Shown here: positions 52,085 to 63,547 of the stretch, one piece after another
Layout: every line of letters starts with the position of its first letter
Position numbering within the stretch: position 1 is the stretch's first letter
Program-made: the position numbers and the translations under genes
The notes under the pieces: model-generated
Databases searched by the model: none
What the model was told of the DNA's origin: nothing
What the model saw: only the letters and a program-made list of their open reading frames with translations
DNA from: Flaccisagitta enflata
Lineage: Eukaryota > Chaetognatha > Sagittoidea > Aphragmophora
Direction: 5' to 3'
Assembly: GCA_965153355.1 (NCBI GenBank)
Contig: OZ231126.1
Coordinates: forward strand, 78,926,001-78,990,000
DNA: 64,000 nt

Positions 52085-52277
52085 TTTTGTGACTACAACC
52101 CGCTATGTTGGTCGGTTGGTCTGTTGGCCGCTGTTAGCTTTTTTAGCGTTTTTGGCATTTTCAGGCTTCTTTGGCGTTACTGCTCCTGTTCAAATGCTTG
52201 ACCGCTTGAGTTAGCATGTTACATCACTGCCCCTACCCACCCGCACACGACTTCAGTAGCCGTGTATCCAGCCTTGT
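52085..52277 (+). mobile_element. Family A INE, type 2, decayed palindromic end
   Basis: GTGACTACAACCCGCTATG and TGGTCGGTTGGTC start it, then TTTTTAGCGTTTTTGGC and TACTGCTCCTG. It ends CCCGCACACGACTTCAGTAG and GTGTATCCAGCCTTGTT. Confidence 0.82.
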
Positions 52278-52495
52278 TTTGAGTAGCTTCGAGCAATAGG
52301 GATCGTGATCAGCTAAGAGAACCTTAGATTTTATGAGGGTGTCACTTTTATAATCACAGTAATGATGGGAGCAATGACGACCTAGACTGGAGGATAGATT
52401 TTGCCATCTTAATTTCATCTAAATTTATAATATTTGAGATCTGTTCAATAAAGGCGGCTAATCAATAAAAGTTAAATGCTGAGAGAAAGAGGAAG

Positions 52496-52716
<221 letters not shown>

Positions 52717-54522
52717 GGGGAAGAGTAAGATAGAAAAAAAAAGAAGTAATAAGAAAAAAAATTTTGTTGACTGAACCCAGACTATATAAAAACAAAGTTC
52801 TATGTAGAATTGTAGATGCAAACTGTTGGTAGTGGATTTTTAAGAAGACAAAAAAGGGAAGGAAAGAAAAAGAAACTAGACCACTTGTTTTTCCACTTTT
52901 CCATTTAGACGGACAGATGGACCAACAGACCGATGATGGACTGACAGAAAGCCCTCTGCAGAGTCCTGAGTTGAAATGAGAGAGAGGCCAAGCTGCCAGG
53001 ATGCACAATTATCACCAAAGACATTTCAAAGTTCAAACAGACTTCAACTAACTTTTTCCCCAAAGGCTTTCTGTCTATTTTTCAAACTTACACTTACTGC
53101 AAAATGGCAAGAGTCTAAAGATAAACAGGACATCTGAGACAACATCTGCCCACCAACAGAACATATCATTCTTTTATATTATTTGATTTCTGAAAAACAC
53201 CAGATGACTCAAGCAGCACAAATTACACGACAGGTGGTTTGAAATCACAAATTCCCTCAAATTAGTTTATCAAAGCATGTTCACAAACATCAAATTCTCA
53301 ATCCCAGCATCCTTTTCCAAACTTCAGACAGTATTGTAAATTGTTACACAACTTATTTCTATCTTTATTTGTATTTTACCACTCTTCTCAGCGTGAAAGG
53401 TATTTAGCATGTATACATATCAACTAACTATTTCACATCTTTTTTAATATTTTCTATTTATTTTCCAACCCCAATCATCCAATCACTTCTACCTTCCCAA
53501 ACCAAGAATTATCGCCTTCAATATCGTGCGCCCTCGTTATCCTTCACTATGACCCCAGAGGTTAAGCCTATCCAAAATGCAAACGCTGGAGTAAGCTTTC
53601 AGGACCATTTAATTTCACACTCTGGACATTTAAGCTTAGTCGTAGACAGGCGACTCTATAAGAGGCTTTGTCCGTCTGTCCACCTCCACCCACACCCGTC
53701 TCTTCAAGGGATTCTGATATTGGCTGCAGACCAGCCTTTGTTTACACATACACCTCCAGTTCCAACACTCCTGATAAATTCACACAGACACACAGACAGA
53801 CAGACACACGCATTATCAGCAACACATACATGCACGCACACTTGCACATGGGCCATTTCTTATCTCTTCATAGGATTTAATACCCAAGATTGCTCAATCA
53901 CAACTGGCATAAATGAAAGACTTAGATTCATTCTTACTGCTTCTCGGACGCTGTATGCCTTTCATTATGCTTTTCTTTGGTATGCTTTTCAGTACTTCAG
54001 TATTTTTCACTTCTTTTTTGGTATAAGTTAGCTCCATGCTATAAGACTCTTACAACTCCCATCGCCCGTCCGCTTGTCCGCCGTCCGTCACACTTTACTG
54101 AAGCTTTATTAGCTTTACTTACTTGCCTTCTAAATGATAGAGTACCCACTATAGCTTCCTGCTCATCTATTACTGATTGGAGTAGTTGTCAGCATTCACT
54201 TTTTAAAGGTGACACAACTCTGAGGCAAGAGGCTTTGTCCGCCTGGCCCATCGGTCCGCCGGTCCGCCAGGTCGGTCGGTCCGCCGTGAGCATGAGCTGT
54301 GCGTTAAAACGCTGCAATTCGCTGGTCACCCGTCCGCAACTGCGGCCGTGGTATCCAGCTTTGTTAACTGTAGACTCACAACTTCCTAAGGTATTTGCTC
54401 ACCTATCACTCTTTGTCGTCCGCCCATGAACACGCATTTTCCCCAAACCGCCACAAACTGAGTATTAGCTTTAGTATCCATCTTGTTCTTCACCATTACC
54501 CCACTCTCAGGTAAATGCCCAT
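52717..54522. other. Gene-poor interval with worn INE fragments
   Basis: 53637-53700 (AGTCGTAGACAGGCGACT hairpin, CTATAAGAGGCTTTGTCC) and 54200-54367 (AGAGGCTTTGTCCGCC to GTGGTATCCAGCTTTGTT) are diverged family A copies. The remainder is unassigned AT-rich DNA. Confidence 0.5.
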
Positions 54523-55628
54523 AAAATGATAGATCAAAAAAACTTCAATCCATCGAAGTACTAGCAGACGGTCTGTGCCAACGAACTGGATTTATTGGAT
54601 TTTCCATTAAAGACTGGTGCATTGGCAATTACCCGGGTAAGATTTTGTGTATGTGTAGCATCACCCCATATGATTTTATATAACCTGTTCTTATTGTTCT
54701 TACTTCCACCCAACCCTGTTTTAGCTGTAATAATGATCTCTCTATTAAACACCATGTTACAGAATCGGCCTATCCATTTACACGGATTCTCCATCACATA
54801 CGAAATAAGCAACAAAGCCGGGATTCAGATATGATTAATATTGTGCCACTTTTATGTTTGAAAACAACTGAAAAGCCCTCAACGAGGATTCTCTCATACA
54901 AGTACAAGCTGCCTACTTCCTCAAAATTCAACCCCATCGCCTTAGACCGGGATAAGACTCCTTCTGACTGGATTCTAAACCACTGGTTAAGTAAATTAGG
55001 CTCTACTGCATAGAATATAGTTTGATACACTACCTCTAGTCACAGATAAGCAGAGTTATAATTGAGGTCACTGAAACCTTTTTGGGCAGGAGGATAGCTT
55101 AATACCACAAAACCAAAAGTAAGATTTAACGGATCGACGTGGATTGACAGGACTGACAGACGGATACAGACAGTGACAAACGGACCGATAAAGGAGGTAG
55201 AGGTCAATAGTGGCATGTACTAATACCTTCAGTGAACATCACACAACCACCAACTCATTGAGACATGGATGACGTTTGCTCATAAGAACGAAGTAGAACT
55301 TTTTCCTGACCAGAGTTAATGATCTTAATACTGCACTTGGGGGCAAACAACACAATATTACATGAACTTCTAGAAAAACCGGAAACTACGCATTTCAAAT
55401 TCAAGACGTATTTAGTGAGTGTATTGCCTTATTGCTCACTCCACTTGCTCACAAATGAATTCCCTGTAAATATTTTCAGCCATGCTATTAAAACCACAAC
55501 ATCTTTTTCTACAGTGTCAATCTCAAGGTGCTCAGTTACTCAATTGAAGACTACCAAGAAGGCTATCAAGAAGACAACAACTTGCATACTGTGCAAAAGG
55601 TCTTGAATCTACTGGGAAACCACGACGA
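54523..55628 (+). CDS. Splice-bounded coding-like segments, identity unknown
   Basis: Several open segments sit between plausible splice sites. About 54523-54614 (LADGLCQRTGFIGFSIKDW) is followed by GTAAGA. A segment opens after TGTTTTAG at 54724. 55315-55408 (ILHLGANNTILHELLEK) lies between TTTTCCTGACCAG and GTGAGT. About 55523-55628 (VLSYSIEDYQEGYQEDN) is followed by GTAAAA. Frames do not all join cleanly and minus-strand frames are also open at 54561-55030. The model is tentative. It could be a host gene, a decayed transposon or an upstream part of the virus-like block. Confidence 0.3.
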
Positions 55629-56109
55629 ACAACACAGGTAAAATCAGCCAACTGTCACCACGATATTCATGATAATTTCATCAATAAACCATGCTTATTT
55701 TTCCCCACCCAATTTCCACAAGGTAAACGATAATACCATTAACAGCTTTCGCACTAACACAGATTAACAAAACACTAATACCAACAGTTAACACAAAATC
55801 AAATCGAATATAAAACGACTCTATAAGAACTATCTAGTCCAAACATCCGCTGAATCCATTTGTGCCTACATTTAGCTATTTTTAGCCGCAAGCACTCAAT
55901 CCGTTTGCCCGACAGCCCGTTAGCACAAGCTCCTGCCCACCTGCCCCAACTAATAGCAACGTATCAATCATGATTACTAAACTTTCCCATTTTTATTTGC
56001 CCCGACCCACCTGCCCACGCACCCACCCACTTTCTTTACCTCCTTGCCCGTCTTTACCCCCCAAAACTTGCCCCATCTTACCCCCCCCCCTCTCAACACC
56101 ACACTGAAG

Positions 56110-56353
56110 ATTCGGCAAAATTTGGTCGGAGTACAAAGGGAAGACTATTCCTGAACTCGTGCGAGAGAAACAATGGCGGTCAAACCCCATTGACCCCATC
56201 GCGATGGTTCGAGGAATAGCAACAACCACTCCGAAAGCCGCAACACTGAGTTCCAACAACTCAGTCTCCTCCTTCAAGCTTAAGCTCTTGGAAAGAGCCA
56301 AAAAAAGAAAAGCCTTGGCTGAAAAAACGAAAAACACGAATGAAAACGAATAA
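56110..56353 (+). CDS. Coding-like terminal exon, identity unknown
   Basis: 81 codons read from after CACTGAAG at 56109 to a TAA at 56351-56353: IWSEYKGKTIPELVREKQW, PIDPIAMVRGIATTT, then a basic tail (LLERAKKRKALAEK). Composition is that of real protein. The (GAAA)n tract begins about 40 bp after the stop. No family recognised. Confidence 0.4.
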
Positions 56354-56395
56354 AGAAAGAAAATGAATAAAAGAAAGAAAGGCTGAAAGAAAAAA

Positions 56396-56416
56396 AAAAA
56401 AAAAAAGCAAGAAAAA

Positions 56417-56472
<56 letters not shown>

Positions 56473-56599
56473 AAAAGAAAGAAAGAAAAAAAGAAAAAGA
56501 AAGAAAGAAAGAAAGAAAGAAAAGAAAGAAAGAAAGAAAGAAAGAAAGAAATAAGAAAGAAAAGAAAGAAAGAAGAAAAGAAAGAAAGAAAGAAATAAA

Positions 56600-56659
<60 letters not shown>

Positions 56660-56662
56660 AGC

Positions 56663-56718
<56 letters not shown>

Positions 56719-56726
56719 AGCAAGGA

Positions 56727-56774
<48 letters not shown>

Positions 56775-56846
56775 AGCAAGGAAGGAAGGAAAGAAAAAAA
56801 AGAAAAAGGAAGAAAGAAAGAAAGAAAGAAAGAAAAAAGAAAGAAG
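56396..56846 (+). repeat. (GAAA)n microsatellite, about 450 bp
   Basis: GAAA tetranucleotides with periodic AGCAAG interruptions. The minus strand gives artificial Phe-Leu-Ser frames. Confidence 0.97.
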
Positions 56847-57097
56847 CATAGAAAATCAACAAGATACCGCATAGGCTTCTAATCTTAGATAATGTCGTCA
56901 TCTCTCGCTCACGATCGAATGTTTCGCAATATTTGTTACACACAATTTCATAATCAAAATTCCTGAAGTATGCTTTTTAACATTACTTTTTTGTGACGCC
57001 CGAGAATGATTTTCTTTCGCATCGGTTAATTGCTTAATATCACAGCTTTCACAAGAATCATCGTTATCACGATAATTTCTTCTTCAAAATGTAAACC

Positions 57098-57739
57098 ATG
57101 ACACAGTCAGACAGTGAGCGTTTAAAATTAATACAAAACGATGTCGCACAAAACAAATTAAAAGACAGCTCGTTACTATTCCGAAAATTTATTATTCACG
57201 AACTCGATTTCATGAAATTAGCCAATTTAGCTGTAAGAACAGCTAATAACTCAATAAACACAAAAGCTACGACCAACACAACAGAAACAACAAGTGACAT
57301 GAGTAAGTCAAAACCAATAGAGAATAACAACCAAGATATTCCAATGGATAGTGACGACGGCGGAGGAATACCCCCACAAACAAACGAACACCAAATAAAC
57401 AAAACAACTACCAATGACGATCTACTACTCAGAAAACAAATACAAAGACTTCTAGATGACGAGTCATTGTCATGTCAAAGTAGATCAGAGAAGATAATAA
57501 GTATTATCTATAACCATAACAAGGCAGAAGCATTGGCAGTTACTAGGGAACAACTGGATAACCCAGAAAAAAAAAAACTGTTGAAAGGCGGTGGTAACGA
57601 CAGCACCAAAACAAACACAACGACAAAAACAAAAACAAAAGCTAACAGACAATCAGAAACAAAAGACACAACAACCAACGAAAAGAAAAAAGAAAAACTT
57701 AAAAAAGAGAAAAAAAAAGAAAAAATAGAGAAGGAAAAA

Positions 57740-57774
<35 letters not shown>

Positions 57775-58383
57775 AGAAGAAGAAGAAGAAGAAGAAGAAG
57801 AAGAAGAAGAAGAAGACAGAAAGACAGACTCAGATATAGAAACAGAAAGTCAGAAGAAGAAGAAGAGGAGGAAGAAGAAGAAGAAGAAGAAGAAGAAGAA
57901 GAAGAAGAAGAAGAAGAAGAAGAAGAAGAAGAAGAAGAAGAAGAAGAAGAAGAAGAAGAAGAAGAAGAAGAAGAAGAAGAAGACACTAACAGCAACTTGA
58001 AGACACATATCGAACGAGCTAAACGCGAAATTTTAAATGTCTTTAAAAAGCATAAAGTACCAATAAGTAAGACACAAATAAGTAATTTAGACTTTTTTTC
58101 AAAGAGAATTTATAACCTGCTTTCATCAAGCAAAAACTTCATATTTCAAAAAAATAAGACTATTCTTCACACGCCAACAAAAACATCAATTTTATACAAA
58201 AAACTGATTCCAGCTCTTAGCTTATCAACATTAAAACTATTCCAACTATTGATAAGGTCTAACATAACACCGAAAAATTTCTCCCCAAATGAAAAACTTC
58301 TCATTTCAAAGCTTTTGAAAAATACAAAGATTTTCCCTTCTCACAAAATTTTGTCAAATAAAATAAGGTCATTGGCATCATAA
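57098..58383 (+). CDS. Lys/Glu-rich protein, first gene of the virus-like block, frame changes inside (GAA)n
   Basis: The ATG at 57098 opens 300 codons. A helical N-terminus (SERLKLIQNDVAQNK, LLFRKFIIHELDF) is followed by a Thr/Asn linker, a second helical block (LLLRKQIQRLLDDE) and poly-Glu then poly-Lys runs. This frame stops at 57998-58000. Another frame of the same tract reads Glu and continues as NLKTHIERAKREILNVFKKH to a stop at 58383. It contains TSILYKKLIPALSL and LLIRSNITPKNFSPNEK. The simplest reading is one gene whose (GAA)n tract carries an indel or a hidden splice. The C-terminal part may match an uncharacterised Polinton-associated protein; this is a weak inference. Function unknown. 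Confidence 0.55.
57738..57981 (+). repeat. (GAA)n tract within a coding region
   Basis: (GAA)n at 57738-57815 and 57855-57981 with a 40-bp break encoding an Asp/Glu/Thr segment. Depending on frame the second tract is poly-Lys or poly-Glu. Confidence 0.95.
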
Positions 58384-58412
58384 CACATGTTTTTGCTTTT
58401 TTATTAGGCAAA

Positions 58413-60135
58413 ATGGAAAACCCACAAACATTTTTAAATGCATTTTTAGACTCAGATTCAGAGCTTTTCATGTCCACAGACCTAAATAGAATTTACAATG
58501 AGGCAAAACGGTCAGCAACTTTATATCCAGCTACATACCAAAATATAAGAGACCACCAAATGCAAATCGAGGCCTTGAGCAGACTAAAGGAGCGAAATGA
58601 ATTATCTGGACGAAAGAGGAAAATTAGTAACAGAATCTGGGTAACTCACTCTGAGAAACATTGCTTATTAAGCGATATCGCATTCATACGCAATTTAAAT
58701 GTAGACAACAATGCAACAAAAAACAAGACACACAGGATTCTTTTCATTATTCAGGACGCATTCAGTCGATTACTTTACTTAGCATTTATTCCAAACAAAA
58801 CTACAGAACAAATAAAGATTCAGTTTGACAAGGCAATCGCCTTTTTCACTGGGAATGAACAATATCAAAATAGCTACAGACTATTCTGCTCAGATCGCGG
58901 AGGTAAACACTCGCCCACAACACTCGCTCGCAACCTCGCTCGCTCAGTAACTCGCACGCTCGTTCATTTCATATTTTGTATTCTGTTTTACTAAAAAATC
59001 TCAACTTAATCACCTATAGGAGAATTCGGTCAAGATTTTAAACATTACATCAAAAATAAATACCAAATAAGGTGCTACAATACCCGACTGGGTGAACATA
59101 GGAAAGTAGCGATTTGTGAAAGGTAAACAAACAAACAAACAAACAAACACACAGCACTCTTACAAACAAACCAAACTGCCAGTTTTTTTTTTGTCTTTTG
59201 TTATGACTAACGGTTATAAAGCAAATACCAACAGGGCGCGCTTACGCATATGCATGTTCTTATCAATTAAACAAAAGACACATTTTTAGTCACACGCAAA
59301 GAGTCTGACCGCACCGTCACCCTGTCACCCGTTTTTTGCCCGCGCACCATCATCCTGTCACCTATTGTCATCAACTCAAGAATATCATTAACTACCCGTA
59401 ACATTTGTTACATTTTCTAGGGCAATAAGATCCTGTAAAAATCACTTCTTCAAACTATTACTATCTCTGAGGACAGCAGATTACACATCTATCATAAAGT
59501 TAGTCCAATTTCTGATGAACGTTAGCCCAAATCGAGGAATTCATTCTATGCCACCATATTTAGCACACTTTTCAAGCCACTGTAGCGCCACTGTTGCAAA
59601 ACTGAATCAAATGAACTACGCATTACATCAAACAAGATCAATGAACTTATTCAGGAGAACACCGACAGCACAAAAAATAGGCGTAGGCTCAAAAGTCAAG
59701 ATAAAACTAAAACAAAACATATTCAGAAAAAAAAACCCTATTTATAACAGCCTATGGTCTGATTCCATTTATGAAGTTTCTGATTACGACTGCAAAGAGT
59801 GGCCAATAGTGTATAAAATCAAAGAATTCCCAAATAAAACGTTCTATAGCTACCAGCTATTGAAAATGACTTATTCTGACCCCATATTGACGTCAGGAAA
59901 TCAGTCACCAATGTCAAAAATAAAAGTTTTAGATATTGAGCACACAAACTCCTATTTAAGATCCTTAAACAAAATCCCATCGCACCATGAGATAAAATAC
60001 AGAATTATGAAAAATGGAAATCAAGAACTTGTAGATGCTAAAGATTTACTTTTTTTTAAGAAAATTTATGGCAATGACATACTAGAATACAGCTCATTTT
60101 TCCAAGACAAAAATAACATATCATATGTTCTTTAA
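58413..60135 (+). CDS. INT: Polinton-type D,D35E integrase, three exons
   Basis: Inserts element DNA into the host genome by the retroviral-type DDE mechanism. Exons are 58413-58902, 59020-59122 and 59421-60135. Introns have GTAAAC..TATAG and GTAAAC..TTCTAG sites, and all phases agree, giving about 435 residues. The N-terminal helical region has LNRIYNEAKR. Catalytic residues are Asp88 (LLSDIAF), Asp161 (FCSDRGG) and Glu197 (VAICER); exactly 35 residues separate the last two. The core also has IIQDAFSRLLYLAF. The C-terminus carries an SH3-like basic stretch (VGSKVKIKLKQN) and a possible chromodomain-like end. The catalytic triad is intact. The gene starts 29 bp after the previous stop, with TTTTTATTAG before the ATG. 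Introns are short (117 and 298 bp) and simple-repeat-rich. Confidence 0.88.
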
Positions 60136-60155
60136 TTTTCCAGATATTTTTAATC

Positions 60156-62950
60156 ATGGCATTCTCAAGAAATTTAGAGACACAGTTTGACAGTTTTGAA
60201 ATATTCTTAAGCAACCATGAAATTGAAAAAAACTTAACAGATGATCACACTCATTCAAGCGCAAGTCATTTTGAGAATATACTCAATTTAGATTTAATAC
60301 CATTAATTTTCTTAAAATCTAAAACAGCAAAAATCGCACTTCGCCAACTATCTATCGATTCACCAGCTCTTGCATTTCTTAGTACTGAACATATAGAAAT
60401 TAAAATGACAATCCCACCAAAAATAAACGACAGTAACCACATTATCACTTCAGAATCAATCACAGAATGGAATGATAAACCATTTAAAATAACTATGTCA
60501 GATTTTTCAGCCACCAGCAACCAAGAATGCTTAACTTTTATCAATGAACTTCTAGACGAAAACCTGACTAGCTATCTCATCTTCCGGCTATCTCTGAATT
60601 TCTTTGATATGAACTTATTCAAAGACAACATATTTGACAATATTTCACCAGACAATAAAATCAGCCTGTCTAAAGAGGAACTAGCAGTCTTATTACATTA
60701 CATAAATATTACATTATTTACGAGAAGACAGCTCGAAGCAGTTCTGACAGGACAGGCAACTATAGAAGAGAGCAAACTGACGGCCAATTTCACCAGTCTT
60801 GTATCTACCTTTGATGAAACACTAGAGAGCACCGTGCTATCAAAGTCAGAATATCTTTTAGACTTGAATGAAAGAAAAAATATGTTAGATAATCACATTT
60901 TTACCACTTTAAATATTGAACAATTTCATGGAATCGATCTTACTACAGACAACAACTCGAGAAAGGCATTAGGTCTCGCGATAACGACAAACATTCATGA
61001 CTACATTATTAATATCCTAGAATGGGATCTCGATCATCCAAGTGCCACGCATAAAACTAATATAGCATTACACCGGGCATCAAACGACAACTTAATCAAA
61101 CAAGGACTCACGTTACAACAACTACTTCTACTTCAAAGCCAAAAACGGACACACAACTTCAACACATCCATTTTTCACACAGACTTAGTCAAACTCAAAC
61201 TAGATGACACAAGCGCAAAAGTACGTTTTGAGATAGCAAATACCTCCTTTTTGCCTCCCGATGAATCATCAATCCAAATATTATTCGGCCCCAAGACTAC
61301 TTATACCTTGGGAGGTTTACAGACCAACGACCAAAACAGACTAAGAATCGGCCCGCTAGGACACAAAAGTGACTGTTCAGCCGCGTCCAGACTCAAACCA
61401 CAACTAACTAACCACATCTTGGCCGAAAATCAAAGACTTCACGGTCCCATCAGGTAACTAATCACACAGACACACGGACACACAGACACACAAACACACA
61501 GACACACAGATACACAGACACACAGTCACACAGACACACAAACAAAACACACACACACACACAGACAAATGGACACACACCTTACCGTCCCGCTTAATCC
61601 GTCCAGACACACAGACACACAAACACACAGACACACAGACACACGAATACACAGACACACAGACACACGGACACACAGATACACGGACACACGGACGCAC
61701 AGACACGACACACAAACACACAGACACACAGACAGACAGACACACGAATACACAGACACACGGACACACAGAAACATGGACACACAGACACACGGACACA
61801 CGGACACACAGACACAACACACGGACACACGGACACACGGACACACGACTCTAGACCTTACCGTCCCGCTCGGCCCGTCCGTCCGTCGGTCACATTTTCA
61901 GAATTGCAAGCGGTTTTGTATTACCACACCCGCCAAATAATCCACAACCAGGTCACCGTGTATCCAGCCTTGTTTTATGCCGATGTCCAATAGTCGCAAA
62001 AGCGTTAGATGGTAGCGGTACCCGTTGCCCCTATGTGAATGTTTGTGGGTGTGAGGTGGTTAGAGGGGCAGCGGCCCCGAAGGGACCGATGACCTATGCT
62101 GTTTTTATTCGAACCTCACGGATTGAATTAGAGCCTGGAGGCTATTTTGAGGCCTTAAGGCTGATATTTGAGCCCTGAGGCTGGGTTTTTAGCCTCAAGG
62201 CTGGGTTTTGAGCCTCAAGGCTGGGATTTTAGCTTGGAGGCTGGGATTTGAGCCTTGAGGCTAGGATTTGGGGCACGAGACTATGATTTGAGCCTTGGGG
62301 CTGGGATTTCAGCCTTGAGGCTGAGATTTAAGCTTTGAGGCTTTGGTTTGAGCCTTGAGGCTGGGATTTGAGCCTCAAGACTGAGATTTGATCCCTTAGG
62401 CTGGGATTTGAGCCTCAAGGCTGGGATTTGGGCCTCGAGACTAGGATTAGGGCCTCGAGGGGGGAGGGACGGAGAAGAAGAAGGAGGAGGAGGAGGAGGA
62501 GAAATTTCCCCTATGTGAGAAAGCACCGTGTATCCGGCCTTGTTTTATGCCGATGTCCAAAAAGGCAGATTTAAGGACCTGAAAGGCAAATTTTAAGCTT
62601 TTAAAACAACATTTTTAAAACTCTTTTTCAGATTCCACCCTAAAATATTACGAATTTCAAGCAATCTTCTTTCATCTTCGAATTTGAAAGTGCTTTGGCC
62701 CCAAATTAAAGGATATGAAGATTTCGGAATTTTATTTTCACTAGTTGTTGACGAAACCTTTTTATCATCCAAATTTTTTTGTTCCATTAACCACGACCTA
62801 GCATATCACCAAATGCTTGAAACGAATGATCTTTTACAGAAAATAACATTTCTGATAACTGACGAAAATCAAAGTATTGTAACGTTCGCAAAATCAACCC
62901 ACATAATGATTCAGTGTATCATAACCGCTAATGTTGAAGACAAAGATTAA
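60156..62950 (+). CDS. Probable minor capsid (penton-like) protein, two exons
   Basis: Exons 60156-61453 and 62632-62950 join in phase across a GTAACT..TTTTTCAG intron, giving about 538 residues. The N-terminus has [16 protein letters not shown]. The middle is helical and the C-terminal part beta-rich, with [31 protein letters not shown] and [18 protein letters not shown] terminal [16 protein letters not shown] pattern and placement just before the major capsid gene fit Polinton minor capsid proteins. Evidence is pattern-level only. The 1178-bp intron is full of mobile DNA, yet both exons remain open. TTTTCCAG overlaps the previous stop and lies 12 bp before the ATG. Confidence 0.6.
61454..62631 (+). 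other. Intron of the minor capsid gene, packed with repeats
   Basis: Holds a (CACAGACA)n-type tract at 61468-61850. A family A tail follows (CGACTCTAGACCTTACCG, (CGTC)n, to GTGTATCCAGCCTTGTT, 61846-61975). A family B element lies at about 61994-62520. A direct repeat GTGTATCCRGCCTTGTTTTA with TGCCGATGTCCAA occurs at 61958-61993 and 62527-62561. Donor and acceptor remain canonical. Confidence 0.75.
61994..62520 (-). mobile_element. Family B element in the capsid-gene intron
   Basis: Starts TAGTCGCAAAAGCGTTAGAT with GCGGTACCCGTTGCCC, then GGGGCAGCGGCCCCGAAGGG and GATGACCTATG. The core is about 21-bp GAGCCTCAAGGCTGGGATTT units, ending in (GGA)n. The matching outer left arm is absent, so the copy is truncated. 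Confidence 0.75.
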
Positions 62951-63021
62951 CACCCATTCTCGTTATATTATCTGTCTGTACTTATTTTAATCATATTTTA
63001 TGTTTTAACTTAGGTTACAAA

Positions 63022-63270
63022 ATGAATGAAAACGATCTTTTAAAAACACTTTTAGCACCATTGATAGATTTTGCACATTCTCCCCCCCCCCCAACAGAAG
63101 AACAAACAAAAGATAAAAAAGAGACAAAACAACCCGAAAAAGACACAACAAAATCAGAAAAAGCAACAACAAGAAAAAGAAAACCCCCCCCAGACATTGA
63201 AGAAAAACCTAAGAAAAAAATAAAGAAAGTGAAAAAAAAGGAATCTGTTTCATTTGACACTTTTCTTTAA
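63022..63270 (+). CDS. Small Lys/Pro-rich basic protein, 82 residues
   Basis: Begins MNENDLLKTLLAPLIDFAH, then a Pro run and a highly basic region (KATTRKRKPPPDIEEKPKKK, KIKKVKKK) and ends SVSFDTFL. The basic clusters look like nuclear-localisation or DNA-binding segments. Lying between the two capsid genes, it could be a core or condensing protein, but that is only an inference from position and charge. TTAACTTAG lies 8 bp before the ATG. It ends 9 bp before the next ATG. Confidence 0.55.
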   Translation: MNENDLLKTLLAPLIDFAHSPPPPTEEQTKDKKETKQPEKDTTKSEKATTRKRKPPPDIEEKPKKKIKKVKKKESVSFDTFL

Positions 63271-63279
63271 AAAAACAAA

Positions 63280-63483
63280 ATGGCAAGAGACCAAGGATCA
63301 AAAAAACCAGAGGCACCTCAAAACTTTGAGCGCCCTCACATTTTTGTCTCTGAAACAGTAAAAAGTCTACAACACAATCCCACCTTTTTAGAAGATTCAT
63401 TAGACTATTCGTTTTATAAGCAAATCCATCCCGTTGAAAGAATCGATTCAAATAGGCCAATTAAGACAGTTCAATTTCATTTC

Positions 63484-63547
<64 letters not shown>

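Noticed and set aside
56000-56870. Phe-Leu-Ser and Lys-rich frames of 190-316 codons on the minus strand
   Set aside because: They translate the (GAAA)n tract.
61458-61846. Cys/Val-rich minus-strand frames
   Set aside because: They are the (CACAGACA)n intron repeat read on the other strand.
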